This document shows, piece after piece, positions 16,076 to 25,325 of a DNA stretch of 64,000 nt. Positions within the stretch are counted from its first letter, which is position 1. Every line of letters begins with the position of its first letter. Both the position numbers and the translations under genes were made by a program. The notes beneath the pieces are model-generated. The model worked only from the letters and a program-made list of their open reading frames with translations. It was not told where the DNA came from and made no database searches. Source of the DNA: Petrimonas sp. IBARAKI (GTDB taxonomy: Bacteria; Bacteroidota; Bacteroidia; Bacteroidales; Dysgonomonadaceae); contig AP018040.2 in assembly GCA_002356435.2 (NCBI GenBank), positions 1,674,001-1,738,000 on the forward strand, in the 5' to 3' direction.

Positions 16076-17071
16076 CTACCCCCAAAAGTATAAAAAATTA
16101 TGCGAAAAACCTGTTAATTCTTGAAAAATACAATACATGGACAATGTGCAGATTAACATAAGAAGGCTTGTCCTGATATTAATGATGCACGATTTCACCA
16201 CATCGTCGTGTGTGAGTTCCCGGTAGTTTTTTCCGATATACGGCTTTTCCACCCGTTTCCCCTCGTATGTGTTCGAGCCACCGAAACGGCAATTCAGGAT
16301 GCCTGCCAGCGCCGATTCGGGATAACCCGAGTTGGGACTGGAATGCCGGCTCGCATATTTGTGGACAAAGTGAAACCCGCGGGATGACGGCGGGAAGGAA
16401 ATCATCAAAAATGCCGTAAGCCTTGCGGGGACATAGTTCGCACCGTCATCAAGTATATGTGCGGCGAACCATCCGAAATCGTTGTACCGGTCGTTCTTAT
16501 AGCCAATCATCGAATCCAGAGTGTTTATCATTTTGTATGCCATCATCAGCGGAATACCTCCGAGGGCATAGAAAAACAGCGGTGCAACCACACCGTCGCT
16601 CAGATTCTCAGCCAGTGTTTCGAGTGTGGCGGTACGGATCTGTTGGAACGAGAGCTGCGATGTGTCCCTCCCTACAATCCGGCTCAATTGCCGGCGAGCG
16701 GCGGACAAATCGTTTTTTTGAACCCGGCATTCCACTTTCCAGGCCTCCTCAATCAGGCTCCGGTTACCGAGGGCGTAAAAAAAGAACACGGTGTTTATGA
16801 CGACTTTTACCGCAGGAAAATCGTGCAACGCGAGCTGAATGCCGTATAAAAACCCGAAAACGAGTAAAACAAGTATCGATGCAACCGCAATGCCTTTTGT
16901 CCTTCTCCGCTTGCCTTTGTTGAATTTTAGCTCGCAGAAAGAAATCATTTTTCCGAACAACCGGATGGGATGGGGAAGCCGGGCAGGGTCGCCCAACAGG
17001 GAGTCGAGCAGAAAACCACCCGCGAGCGGGATCAGGAAACCGGAATGTGTTGTGATAAAATCGTGAATCAT
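16076..17071 (-). CDS. cbiB: Adenosylcobinamide-phosphate synthase CbiB
   Basis: The 331-aa integral membrane protein is CbiB (CobD in the other naming). It joins (R)-1-aminopropan-2-ol phosphate to adenosylcobyric acid. Marks are GGFLLDSLLGDPARLPHPIRLFG at the start, RSLIEEAWKVE, GRDTSQLSF and DSMIGYKNDRYNDFGW. Four to five helices place it in the inner membrane. It overlaps the preceding aminotransferase by 4 bases (ATGA), so the pair is translationally coupled, which fits because one makes the substrate of the other. It ends the riboswitch-led operon. Confidence 0.93.
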   Translation of the reverse strand: MIHDFITTHSGFLIPLAGGFLLDSLLGDPARLPHPIRLFGKMISFCELKFNKGKRRRTKGIAVASILVLLVFGFLYGIQLALHDFPAVKVVINTVFFFYALGNRSLIEEAWKVECRVQKNDLSAARRQLSRIVGRDTSQLSFQQIRTATLETLAENLSDGVVAPLFFYALGGIPLMMAYKMINTLDSMIGYKNDRYNDFGWFAAHILDDGANYVPARLTAFLMISFPPSSRGFHFVHKYASRHSSPNSGYPESALAGILNCRFGGSNTYEGKRVEKPYIGKNYRELTHDDVVKSCIINIRTSLLMLICTLSMYCIFQELTGFSHNFLYFWG

Positions 17072-18099
17072 GCTGTTATTTTGAAGAAATCGCGGAGGGC
17101 ATCCGTCAGGCGGTCATTTGCCGTTTTTTCCTGTACGGACAACCGGAAATGACAGGGTGACAGCCCGCGAAAATTACTGGCGTCGCGGATCAGGATACCA
17201 TGCTTCTCGAGAAGATAGGATTTTAATTGCGAAGCCGTACCGCTTTTCAGCCGAATCAGAAAAAAATGACACAGCGACGGCGTTACTTCAAGATGTGAAA
17301 GTGTGGCGAGTTGCTGTTGGAACTGTTGCGATTCACGGCATAATATGCCGGCATCGGGTAGTAAACGGCTGTAATTTTCCATTACAAAACTTCCTGCTTC
17401 CTGTGCCAGCGTATTAACAGTCCAGGGGATGCGTAGGGGTTGGAGCCGATTTATGATATTTTTTTCGGCGACAATATAGCCCAAGCGTAAACCGGGAATA
17501 GCGAAAGTCTTTGTGAGCGAATGCACCGAAATCAGGTTCGGATAATTTGCGTGTAACGGTATAACCGGCTGGCATTGCGTGCACAATTCACCGTAAGCGT
17601 TATCGATGATGAAGTAAGAGTCCGGATTATTGAGACAGAGGTTTTCTATGGTTTCAGATGAAACGATTGAGCCGTCGGGGTTGTTGGGGAAGGCGAACCA
17701 AACGGTCTCGTTACTGGTGAAATTGATGCTTCCACACAATTCGCTCACCGGCATAAACGACAGGGTATGCCCGTACAGGGTACAGGCATCCTCGTACTCC
17801 GCAAAAGCGGGATAGGTTATCGTGCTGTGCTTCCCGGCAAACAGGTGCGCCAGAAGATAAAACGCTTCTGCCGACCCGTTGGTAACCAGCACGTTTTCCG
17901 GAGACAGGTTGTGGTGCTCAGCAATCTCGTGTGTGAGCGCGCGCGCATTTGGATCGGGATAATCACTGATCAGGTGCAGGCAACCCGACAAATGCGCCAC
18001 AATTTGAACCGAAGCATTCCGGTAAGGGATGTTTGAACTAAAATCGGCGGTTATCTTTTCGCTGTAGTCGTACAGGTCGTTTCCGTGGCCGTAGAGCAT
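17068..18099 (-). CDS. cobD: Threonine-phosphate decarboxylase (CobD-type aminotransferase)
   Basis: This 343-aa fold type I PLP enzyme resembles histidinol-phosphate aminotransferase. Here the cobalamin context identifies L-threonine-O-3-phosphate decarboxylase, which makes aminopropanol phosphate for CbiB. Marks: HLISDYPDPNARAL, the NGSAEAFYLLA phosphate loop, FPNNPDGSIV, the aspartate in YFIIDNAYGE, and the Schiff-base lysine in VHSLTKTFAIPGLRLGY. It starts 4 bases after the cobyric acid synthase stop and overlaps cbiB by 4 bases. Confidence 0.9.
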   Translation of the reverse strand: MLYGHGNDLYDYSEKITADFSSNIPYRNASVQIVAHLSGCLHLISDYPDPNARALTHEIAEHHNLSPENVLVTNGSAEAFYLLAHLFAGKHSTITYPAFAEYEDACTLYGHTLSFMPVSELCGSINFTSNETVWFAFPNNPDGSIVSSETIENLCLNNPDSYFIIDNAYGELCTQCQPVIPLHANYPNLISVHSLTKTFAIPGLRLGYIVAEKNIINRLQPLRIPWTVNTLAQEAGSFVMENYSRLLPDAGILCRESQQFQQQLATLSHLEVTPSLCHFFLIRLKSGTASQLKSYLLEKHGILIRDASNFRGLSPCHFRLSVQEKTANDRLTDALRDFFKITA

Positions 18100-18103
18100 A
18101 ATC

Positions 18104-19564
18104 TTATGTTTTCAAGCATTTATAGATGTATTCCATATCCACGTTTTCCCGGATCAGATCCGCCAGCTGGTTGTACCCCTGTTCTTTTCGGGCCTTGTAG
18201 TCGATGGTGGATGTGAACCCGGGAATTAGTTGCCGCAATGCATGATTGATAACCGAAGCATTGTCGAAAATGCCGTGGATGTATGTTCCCCACGTACGGG
18301 CATTCAGGCAATAGCCGTCATATTCACCGTTGTTCATGCGACAAAGCGGACGGATGGAAGGAGTATGTCCGGCATGAACTTCATATCCATTGCCCGACGC
18401 ATTGCCTTGAACAAAAGAAAACGTGCATTGCCGCGTTTTCTTTCCGCTTGCCAGCGTGGTGGTTACGGGCAGAATTCCGAGCCCGGGCAGAGAGGGTACA
18501 TTCCCTTCCACACCGTTAGGGTCGTTCACCTCTATCCCCATCATCTGATATCCTCCACAAATACCGTAAACAGGTTTCCGGGCGTTGTGGTGTGCGAGAA
18601 TAACTTCTTCCAGGCCTTTTTCGCGTAATGCTTTCAGATCGGAAAGTGTGTTTTTCGAACCGGGAATAATAATGATATCTGCTCTAGCCAGCGTTTCGGG
18701 ACAGCCAGTATAATAAAGGTTCACCCCCGGTGTCTGTTCCAGCATGTTGAAATCGGTAAAATTCGATAAATGTTTGAGCAACACTACCCCGATATTGATT
18801 TTTCCGTGTTCGTGACTCTTCTTCTTCTGTTCAATAACCACACCGTCTTCCTGTTCAATGAACAATCCCTGAAAATACGGCACAATTCCTACTACGGGTT
18901 TTGCCGTAAGTTTCTCCAATATCTTCTTACCCTCTTCAAATAACTTTAAATCGCCCCGGAACTTATTGATAACAATGCCTTTTATCGCATCCCGTTCGGC
19001 TTGCGGCAAGAGCTGCAAGGTGCCGTAAACACTCGCAAAAACGCCGCCGCGGTCAATGTCTGCGACCAGAAACGTTGCGGCCTGGGTATGCAACGCTACA
19101 CGCATGTTGACGATGTCCTTGTCCCACAGGTTGACTTCCGAAATGCTGCCCGCACCTTCAATCACAATGGGATTGTATTGTCCGGCAAGGCGGTTGAAAG
19201 AGTGCATTACTTCGTTAAAAAGAGTGTCGCGCCCGGCCTCGTTGAAATATTCCGATGCTGTCTTGTTGCCGGCGGGTTTACCGTTTAATACCACCTGCGA
19301 TGTGAGGTCGTCGTTGGGTTTAAGCAGTATAGGATTCATTTCCACGAGGCAGCCGATTCCGCAGGCCTCGGCTTGTACCGCTTGTGCACGACCGATTTCG
19401 AGGTTATCTGCGGTGACATAACTGTTGAGTGACATGTTTTGCGCTTTGAACGGCGCGGGACTATAACCGTCTTGCAGGAAGATACGGCAGAAACCGGTGT
19501 TGATGACCGACTTTCCGACATCGGATCCGGTGCCGACAAACATTAAGGGACGGAGTTTTTGCAT
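18104..19564 (-). CDS. cobQ: Cobyric acid synthase CobQ/CbiP
   Basis: The 486-aa amidotransferase uses glutamine to amidate four side chains of adenosylcobyrinic a,c-diamide. The N-terminal dethiobiotin-synthetase-like domain has the phosphate loop VGTGSDVGKS and FKAQNMSLNS. The C-terminal class I-like glutaminase domain has the nucleophile cysteine in YGICGGYQMMG and a late catalytic histidine near TYIHGIFDN. Length is normal. Its presence means the cell can finish cobyric acid from a partly amidated corrin, although no ring-building genes are in the window. Confidence 0.95.
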   Translation of the reverse strand: MQKLRPLMFVGTGSDVGKSVINTGFCRIFLQDGYSPAPFKAQNMSLNSYVTADNLEIGRAQAVQAEACGIGCLVEMNPILLKPNDDLTSQVVLNGKPAGNKTASEYFNEAGRDTLFNEVMHSFNRLAGQYNPIVIEGAGSISEVNLWDKDIVNMRVALHTQAATFLVADIDRGGVFASVYGTLQLLPQAERDAIKGIVINKFRGDLKLFEEGKKILEKLTAKPVVGIVPYFQGLFIEQEDGVVIEQKKKSHEHGKINIGVVLLKHLSNFTDFNMLEQTPGVNLYYTGCPETLARADIIIIPGSKNTLSDLKALREKGLEEVILAHHNARKPVYGICGGYQMMGIEVNDPNGVEGNVPSLPGLGILPVTTTLASGKKTRQCTFSFVQGNASGNGYEVHAGHTPSIRPLCRMNNGEYDGYCLNARTWGTYIHGIFDNASVINHALRQLIPGFTSTIDYKARKEQGYNQLADLIRENVDMEYIYKCLKT

Positions 19565-19571
19565 CTGTTTT

Positions 19572-20105
19572 CTACTTCTTTTGTTTTTCCAGGATGATTA
19601 TCTCACCGTATGCGATTTTCCGGTCAAATGCTTCGTTTACCGTATAACCCTCCAGCAGGATAAGGAATGCCCGGATGATTCCGGCGTGGGTGACAATCAG
19701 GATATTTCCACCGGTTTTCGGAAGCGAATCGATAAACCGGCGTACACGTTCGAGCATCATGCGGAACGATTCACCGTGGGGACAGGATGTGTTCACGTAA
19801 TCGTCAAACCATTCCTTTCCTTTATCCTGCGCATAAATATCGTCCCACGGCTGGCGTTCCCATTTTCCGAAATCAAATTCCCTGATCCTTCCGTCGACAA
19901 TCACGTTGCCGGAAAACTTCCTGGCTAGCGTTACACATCTTTTCAACGGGCTGCTGTAGATTCTTGCAAGCCGGATACCTTCCAGTTCCGATTGTATGGC
20001 GGACAACTCTTCGGGGAAAGTATCGGCCAAGGCTACATCGGAATTTCCGTAGCAAATTCCTGGGGGTATATTTACGCGGGTATGTCTTACCAAATAAAGT
20101 TTCAT
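19572..20105 (-). CDS. cobC: Alpha-ribazole phosphatase (CobC-type)
   Basis: This 177-aa histidine phosphatase removes phosphate from alpha-ribazole 5-phosphate or from adenosylcobalamin phosphate. The phosphohistidine motif is LVRHTRVN (residues 4-11), with T in place of the usual G. The second arginine is in SSPLKRCVTLA, the acid in REFDFGKWE, and the second histidine in ILIVTHAGIIRA. It lies between cobS and cobQ with gaps of 3 and 7 bases. Confidence 0.92.
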   Translation of the reverse strand: MKLYLVRHTRVNIPPGICYGNSDVALADTFPEELSAIQSELEGIRLARIYSSPLKRCVTLARKFSGNVIVDGRIREFDFGKWERQPWDDIYAQDKGKEWFDDYVNTSCPHGESFRMMLERVRRFIDSLPKTGGNILIVTHAGIIRAFLILLEGYTVNEAFDRKIAYGEIIILEKQKK

Positions 20106-20108
20106 CGG

Positions 20109-20864
20109 TTAAATTAAGGAAATCAGTGCTGTGTAAACAAGGTAGAATGCAATTTCACAAAATTGTTGCAGTGTCCCCAGAACATCTCCCGTGAATCCGC
20201 CGATTTTCTTCTCCACGTAGTGTTTCAGCGCGAAGAGGATAATTGCGTAGACAATGGCTGCAACGGCACTTACAAGCGGAGGAATAAAGACCAGCGGCAG
20301 CACCCCGAAAACGAACGCCGTAACCACTGTCGTTCGCGATAAAGACAGGCGGGAATGCGCTGATTTGCTGTTTTCTGTGCGGGCATAGCTAGACGATTTC
20401 ATCAGGGCCACCGCCACAAAACGGCTGGAAGTGTGCGCGGCGATCAGCACCAGCGGAACTTTTTCAGGGGTGATGGATGTCAGCAACGAAAACTTGGCCA
20501 GGAGTAGCAGCACGAGCGAAATAACGCCGTAGGCGCCCACGTGGCTATCCTTCATAATTTCCAGTATACGTTCCCGGGTGTAGGCTCCGCCAAATCCGTC
20601 AAAAAAGTCGGAAACACCATCTTCATGCAGGGCGCCGGTTACGGCTATCATAGAAATAAGGGCTGCCGTGACCGAGACTCCCTGTGAAAAAACGAGCATG
20701 AACAGCATAAATACAGATGTGCCGACAATCCCAACCACACTGCCTACCAGCGGAAAATAACGGATCGATTGCGCCAGGTTTTCTTCACTGTAGTCGATTT
20801 TTCCTGCCGGGATGCGGCTGTAGAACTGCAGCGCGTGAAAGAAGAGGTTGAGTTGCTGTTTCAT
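20109..20864 (-). CDS. cobS: Adenosylcobinamide-GDP ribazoletransferase CobS
   Basis: The 251-aa membrane enzyme joins the lower-ligand nucleoside to adenosylcobinamide-GDP, the last joining step. Marks are FYSRIPAGKIDYSEENLAQSI at the start, the acidic metal site GALHEDGVSDFFDGFGGAYTRERILEIMKDSHVG (read from 20520 to 20650) and several hydrophobic helices after it. It lies 9 bases after cobT and 3 before the phosphatase. Confidence 0.95.
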   Translation of the reverse strand: MKQQLNLFFHALQFYSRIPAGKIDYSEENLAQSIRYFPLVGSVVGIVGTSVFMLFMLVFSQGVSVTAALISMIAVTGALHEDGVSDFFDGFGGAYTRERILEIMKDSHVGAYGVISLVLLLLAKFSLLTSITPEKVPLVLIAAHTSSRFVAVALMKSSSYARTENSKSAHSRLSLSRTTVVTAFVFGVLPLVFIPPLVSAVAAIVYAIILFALKHYVEKKIGGFTGDVLGTLQQFCEIAFYLVYTALISLI

Positions 20865-20873
20865 TGTTCCGGC

Positions 20874-21902
20874 TTACCTGTTTTTCTCTACGTCAAACAC
20901 AGCGGCATCTTCAAAGCTTGCCATTTCGTTCAAAAAAAGTAATGCCGACTGCAGAACAGGATAAGCCAGCGCTACTCCCGTGCCTTCTCCCAGGCGAAGG
21001 TCGAGATGCAATACAGGGTCTCCCTTCATGTATTCTACCATGGCCTTGTGCCCGTGTTCGTTGGATGCATGGCTGAATATCACGTTGTCGAGTACATCGG
21101 GCTGCATCTCGTACGCGGTTAAAAATCCAGAGGATGCGATAAATCCATCGGCAATAATAAGCATGTTCAACCGTTTGGCCTCCAATACACCGCCGCAGAT
21201 CATGGCTATTTCCAATCCTCCGAAAACAGCGAGGGTTTCAAGCGGCGTTCTTGGATTATATTTTGCGGTTACTTGTCTCAGCACATTGTATTTGTGCCGT
21301 ACCCCTTCTTCGTTTAATCCCGCACCTCGTCCCACACATTCGTCGAGAGGGATACCTGCAAATTTGTGTAACAACAGTGATGCCGGTGACGTATTTCCGA
21401 TACCCATTTCCCCAAAACCGATGATGTTGCAGCCGCGTTCAAACTCCTGGCGTACACATTCGGCGCCTTTATCCATTGCCTGCCGGCAGAGTTCGATGCT
21501 CATGGCCGGCTCGTGTATCATGTTTTTTGTGCCGCGGGCCAGCTTGCGGTTTTCCACGTTACACCCCGCGGGAAAATCGTAATCTACGCCGGCATCGATT
21601 ACACGCAGGCGGATGTTGTGTTGCCGGGAAAATACGTTGATGCCCGCACCGCCGCGTAGGAAATTCATGACCATTTGCCAGGTAATTTCTCTGGGACAAG
21701 GGCTTACTCCTTCGTCGACAATGCCGTGGTCGGCTGCGAAAACAAGAATAGCAGGGTTCTTCAACTCCGGAGTGAGGGTGTTCTGGACGGTGCCAATTTT
21801 CAGGGCGAGTTTTTCGAGTTTTCCCAGGGAACCCAGTGGTTTGGTACGGTTGTTTATTTTTCTTTGTAATTCTTCCTGTATCATAATTGTTTGATTTATC
21901 AT
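20874..21902 (-). CDS. cobT: Nicotinate-nucleotide:dimethylbenzimidazole phosphoribosyltransferase CobT
   Basis: The 342-aa enzyme makes alpha-ribazole phosphate from a benzimidazole or other base and nicotinate mononucleotide. Marks are INNRTKPLGSLGKLE at the start, FAADHGIVDEGVSP, the phosphate-binding GEMGIGNTSPAS, and the catalytic-glutamate region GRGAGLNEEGVRHKY. Start and cobU stop overlap by 4 bases (ATGA). Base specificity cannot be read from sequence. Confidence 0.95.
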   Translation of the reverse strand: MINQTIMIQEELQRKINNRTKPLGSLGKLEKLALKIGTVQNTLTPELKNPAILVFAADHGIVDEGVSPCPREITWQMVMNFLRGGAGINVFSRQHNIRLRVIDAGVDYDFPAGCNVENRKLARGTKNMIHEPAMSIELCRQAMDKGAECVRQEFERGCNIIGFGEMGIGNTSPASLLLHKFAGIPLDECVGRGAGLNEEGVRHKYNVLRQVTAKYNPRTPLETLAVFGGLEIAMICGGVLEAKRLNMLIIADGFIASSGFLTAYEMQPDVLDNVIFSHASNEHGHKAMVEYMKGDPVLHLDLRLGEGTGVALAYPVLQSALLFLNEMASFEDAAVFDVEKNR

Positions 21903-22408
21903 TTTATTTGTACGGGGATACCCGAAACCATAAAAAACACTTCATCCGCAGTCCTGGCTATGTGTTGGTTTACCCAACCCTGCAGATCGGTAAAGTGGCG
22001 GGCGGTTTCACCGGGAGCGTGCAGGCTCATGCCTATCTCGTTGCTTACCGCGATAAGCGTGAAATCCTGGTTGATGAATCTATCCCATTCGGCTTTTGCT
22101 TCTTCCAATGAGGTCTCCAGGTTGAACCCGTTATCGTGAAAGATGTTGGTGAGCCACAGCGTCACGCAATCCACCAGCACGGTTTTACCGTTGAAATCGT
22201 GACGGCTCAACAGTTTTTCTTCTTCGACGGTGGTCCAGGTTTCGCCTCTGTCGGCCTGGTGCCTCTGGATGCGTTTTTCGAAGTCCTCATCCCAGTGCCG
22301 GGCGGTAGCCAGATATAGCGGATCGGTAGCGTATTTTTCTGCCAATCGTTGTGCGAATGAACTTTTACCCGAACGTTGTCCGCCTGTTATGAAAATTATT
22401 TTTCGCAT
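21899..22408 (-). CDS. cobU: Adenosylcobinamide kinase / guanylyltransferase CobU
   Basis: This 169-aa bifunctional enzyme phosphorylates adenosylcobinamide and transfers GMP to it. The P-loop GGQRSGKSSFAQ opens the protein, followed by the guanylylation-site region TARHWDEDFEKRIQRHQADR and the strand VLVDCVTLWLTNIF. The start at 22408 (MRKIIFITGG) is chosen because the P-loop must lie at the very N-terminus; it overlaps the DUF4430 gene by 13 bases. Confidence 0.94.
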   Translation of the reverse strand: MRKIIFITGGQRSGKSSFAQRLAEKYATDPLYLATARHWDEDFEKRIQRHQADRGETWTTVEEEKLLSRHDFNGKTVLVDCVTLWLTNIFHDNGFNLETSLEEAKAEWDRFINQDFTLIAVSNEIGMSLHAPGETARHFTDLQGWVNQHIARTADEVFFMVSGIPVQIK

Positions 22409-22785
22409 GGTTGTTTTTGCTTTATGGCGGAGCAGACATCTTTTTTGTATATCCATTCCACCGTATCGCCTGGATTTACAGGGTATCGAAAAGCGAGTTT
22501 ATGTGTACTTTCGTTATTCACGGTATAGTACCACGCTTTTTTACCGGCAACGGTACTTATTCCGTTGATGGTAGATACAAAAATATAATCTTTTACCGGA
22601 TGTGTTGTTACATTGGCGCAACTTTGTACGGCCAGCATGGCCGTCATTCCTTCCTGCCAATTTACCTGAAAGGCTTGGGAAAGCTTTTCTTCTCCGTAAT
22701 TTATGGTTACGGTAACTTTTTCCTGGGCTTGTAGAGTTAAGACAAGCAGGCTTGTTGTCAGTAAAGAAATAATTTTTAGTTTCAT
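22396..22785 (-). CDS. Secreted DUF4430 protein in the B12 operon
   Basis: The 129-aa protein has a signal peptide (MKLKIISLLTTSLLVLTLQA, cut near LQAQE) and one DUF4430-like domain. Marks are VTINYGEEKLSQAF, the helix GMTAMLAVQSCA, the strand FVSTINGISTVAGKKAWYYTVN and GDTVEWIYK. DUF4430 is, to my knowledge, the fold of the C-terminal domain of transcobalamin and intrinsic factor. It is therefore a reasonable candidate for a periplasmic or surface corrinoid-binding protein. It sits between the TonB receptor (11 bases) and cobU (13-base overlap), under the riboswitch. No lipobox is visible. Three cysteines remain in the mature chain. Binding is inference. Confidence 0.8.
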   Translation of the reverse strand: MKLKIISLLTTSLLVLTLQAQEKVTVTINYGEEKLSQAFQVNWQEGMTAMLAVQSCANVTTHPVKDYIFVSTINGISTVAGKKAWYYTVNNESTHKLAFRYPVNPGDTVEWIYKKDVCSAIKQKQPCEK

Positions 22786-22796
22786 GATTTTTTTAT

Positions 22797-24929
22797 TTAA
22801 AAGAAATAAGATGCATGACCCATAATGTTCCGTCCCGGCATGTTGTATCCGTCTTTCTCGGTGTAGTTTTCATCGAAAAGGTTGGAAACGGAGATGCCGA
22901 TACGGGCTTTGGGGGTAAGATTGTAGAAAGCCGAATAATCGAAAATAAGATGATCTGAAAATTGTAATATCTTGTCGGTTTCTTTGTAACCCCCTTTTGT
23001 ATAGTAGTTTTCTTTCGTAATCAGAGGTCTTGCTCTCGAAAAACCGTCTCTTTCCAACCGACGCCCTTTATATCTTGCATGCAGGCGGGTGGTAAAACCT
23101 TTGCGGTTGTCGTAGGAGATTCCGAAATTACCGTTGGCTTTATTCACAAACAAGAGGTCTTTCACTTTCTCGGTTGCGAATTCTGTAAATGTATTGTTGA
23201 ACATGTAGGTTAATCCTCCGTATATTTCCACTTTGTTGTTCCACCCAACCAGTTGTCCTATATTTATCGAACCTATAAACTCCAATCCGCTCATTGATGC
23301 CGATTTCGCATTTTCATAATGAGTGGAATCTGCTTCATTGCCCATACCGGATGTTCTTCGTGTTACAATTTTATTTTTGTGGGTTGTGTTGAAATAGGTT
23401 AGGTCAAAATAAAATGTATCCCGATAATACCCCATTCCTCCTTCGTAGGTGATTGACGTTTCGGGTTTCAAGTCTGCATTTCCCACATAGGCCATCCTGA
23501 ATGGCCACTCGCCAACCATGGTATTTACCTCATAAAAGCCCGATGTGGCAAATGCGTCGGGAATACTGAATGCTTTTCCCACACTTGCATGGACGTTGAA
23601 CCCTTTAGACAGGTTGTATTTTAGTCCCAGAGATGGAATCAGATAAAAATAATTGTCCGAGGTGCTCTTATTACTCAGGCTATCATGTTTGAAGATTTTA
23701 TACCGGATATAGTTTGCTCTTAATCCTCCATTTATGGATAAGTCTCCCAACTCGTAATTTGTTTGAACAAAAGCCGATAACCGTTGATTTCTGTTGTTTG
23801 GCTTATAGGGGCTTGCTTCATTTCCTTTTTTTGATTGGCGGGTAGATTGATAATCCAGCACATCATAGTCCATGCCTGCCAACAGGGTTATATGATTGAG
23901 ATAATACGTATTGTTTGTTCTCACACCATACTCACTCACATCATCCTTAAAAGAGATGAAATTGGTTTTGTCGCTTGCCGCTGTTTCGTAATTCCAGTTT
24001 TTTTCGTTGGAATAGTAAGGTGCAATGATTAATTTGTTGTTTTCAGACGTGTGTGATATTTCGCTGAACAGATTGAGTCTGCCGATATCTTTTTTGGATG
24101 CAATCTGAGTGAAGTAATTTCCGGGTGTTTCCACATCCGAAGCCAGGTTGTAGAACGACGATACAGACACGTTCCATTGGTTGTTCACGGAATAGTTTAG
24201 TTTTCCAAAGAGTTGAGACATCTGAAACGTGGTGTTCGGATACACATCGTCATATGATTTTTCGTCGAGGATGAGCTTCTCCGTTTTGGATATTTTCAAC
24301 AAATTTTTTCCGCCTATGCGGTAATCTTTTTGCTGTATCTGGTTCGAAAAACCCACGACGACACCAACTCTGTCAGAAAGCATGCCCGCCGCATTGGCAT
24401 CGAACGAAGTTGTGCCAAAACTTCCGCCTTTGAGCGAAACTTCCCCGGTTTTTTGTAACGTTGCTTTTTTTGTGATGATGTTTATTACGCCTCCCATGGC
24501 ATCGGTTCCGTAGAGAACCGAATAGGGGCCTTTGATCACTTCGATACGTTCAATAACCGATGTGGGTAAGGTTGTCAAATTGCTTGTCCCGGATGGTAAT
24601 CCGTCAATCATTACAAGGGTATAGCTGCGTGCGTGCGCTGTAGGTGAAAATCCCCTCATACCCACGGTGGCTGACGCACCGGGATATTGAATCATGTCAA
24701 GATTTGTTGCTCTCTTTAGAAGCTCAGCTGCATTTTCGGCAGGAATAGACAGGATTTTGTCTTTGTCAATAATTTCCACTTTTTGTGGAATACTTTTAAG
24801 TGGCAAGTTCATTCGTGTTGCCGTAACAACAACCTCGTCGAGATCGTAATCCTTAACGGTCTCCTGGGCTTGTAGCATCCCTGCAAAAGCAAGCAGGGCC
24901 GCAACTCCCGATAAAATTTTTTTGTACAT
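22797..24929 (-). CDS. btuB: TonB-dependent outer-membrane receptor, BtuB-like
   Basis: The 710-aa receptor has a signal peptide (cut near LQAQ), a TonB-box-like stretch EVVVTATRMN, a plug domain with YPGASATVGMRGFSP, MIDGLPSG and RIEVIKGPYSVLYGTDAMGGVINI, and a 22-strand-type barrel ending FDENYTEKDGYNMPGRNIMGHASYFF with the terminal aromatic. It follows a cobalamin riboswitch and leads the cob operon, so it most likely imports cobalamin or other corrinoids. The symbol btuB reflects context; sequence alone says only cobalamin/siderophore-type TonB receptor. Confidence 0.9.
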   Translation of the reverse strand: MYKKILSGVAALLAFAGMLQAQETVKDYDLDEVVVTATRMNLPLKSIPQKVEIIDKDKILSIPAENAAELLKRATNLDMIQYPGASATVGMRGFSPTAHARSYTLVMIDGLPSGTSNLTTLPTSVIERIEVIKGPYSVLYGTDAMGGVINIITKKATLQKTGEVSLKGGSFGTTSFDANAAGMLSDRVGVVVGFSNQIQQKDYRIGGKNLLKISKTEKLILDEKSYDDVYPNTTFQMSQLFGKLNYSVNNQWNVSVSSFYNLASDVETPGNYFTQIASKKDIGRLNLFSEISHTSENNKLIIAPYYSNEKNWNYETAASDKTNFISFKDDVSEYGVRTNNTYYLNHITLLAGMDYDVLDYQSTRQSKKGNEASPYKPNNRNQRLSAFVQTNYELGDLSINGGLRANYIRYKIFKHDSLSNKSTSDNYFYLIPSLGLKYNLSKGFNVHASVGKAFSIPDAFATSGFYEVNTMVGEWPFRMAYVGNADLKPETSITYEGGMGYYRDTFYFDLTYFNTTHKNKIVTRRTSGMGNEADSTHYENAKSASMSGLEFIGSINIGQLVGWNNKVEIYGGLTYMFNNTFTEFATEKVKDLLFVNKANGNFGISYDNRKGFTTRLHARYKGRRLERDGFSRARPLITKENYYTKGGYKETDKILQFSDHLIFDYSAFYNLTPKARIGISVSNLFDENYTEKDGYNMPGRNIMGHASYFF

Positions 24930-25069
24930 AAATAAAAAAATTTACAGTTAAACAATTAATGATTTGTGTAACCATAAACTTTCGAGAAGGAAAAGGGAAT
25001 GGCAGGCATGCCATAACCTGATTGGGTCTTGTAGAAAACACCTTGCTTTTATCCCCGAAAGCGTATGAT

Positions 25070-25245
25070 AGATGATGGCTTTCGGACAGGTCTTCCGGCT
25101 CGTTTCTGTTTTCTGATGCCTTCCCATCCCGGACAACGGAACAGTGACAATACAATTCAGAAAACATTTTGAAACATACGGCTGCGGGTACAGCTTTGGA
25201 TTCTTCCGCTTGAGGCGGGATTACCAAATTCCATGATGTCTAAAA
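25070..25245 (-). promoter_or_regulatory. Cobalamin riboswitch
   Basis: On the minus strand the leader holds the core motifs of an adenosylcobalamin-type riboswitch in order. They are GGTAATCC upstream, AGCTGTACCCGCAGCCGTA (25197-25177), GTCACTGTTCC (25148-25138), GGGAAGGC (25125-25118) and the B12-box-like GCCGGAAGACCTGTCC (25099-25084). The 140 bases between it and the receptor start could hold the switching hairpin. B12 would repress the receptor-DUF4430-cob operon. Exact ends are approximate. Confidence 0.92.
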
Positions 25246-25252
25246 GCGGGTA

Positions 25253-25283
25253 CAAAGGTAACGTTTTATTTTAATTTCAGAAA
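25253..25283 (-). promoter_or_regulatory. Promoter of the riboswitch-led operon, TTTC-n19-TACCTTTG
   Basis: On the minus strand TTTC (25283-25280) is followed after 19 bp by an exact -7 octamer TACCTTTG (25260-25253). Transcription should start near 25246, just before the riboswitch. Confidence 0.6.
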
Positions 25284-25325
25284 GAAAACCCTTTTTATTA
25301 AATAGAGACCCTGGTGGTTCTGGCC

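Noticed and set aside
24853-25227. Open frame covering the riboswitch region
   Set aside because: The sequence is explained by conserved cobalamin riboswitch motifs and overlaps the receptor start; no protein family is seen.
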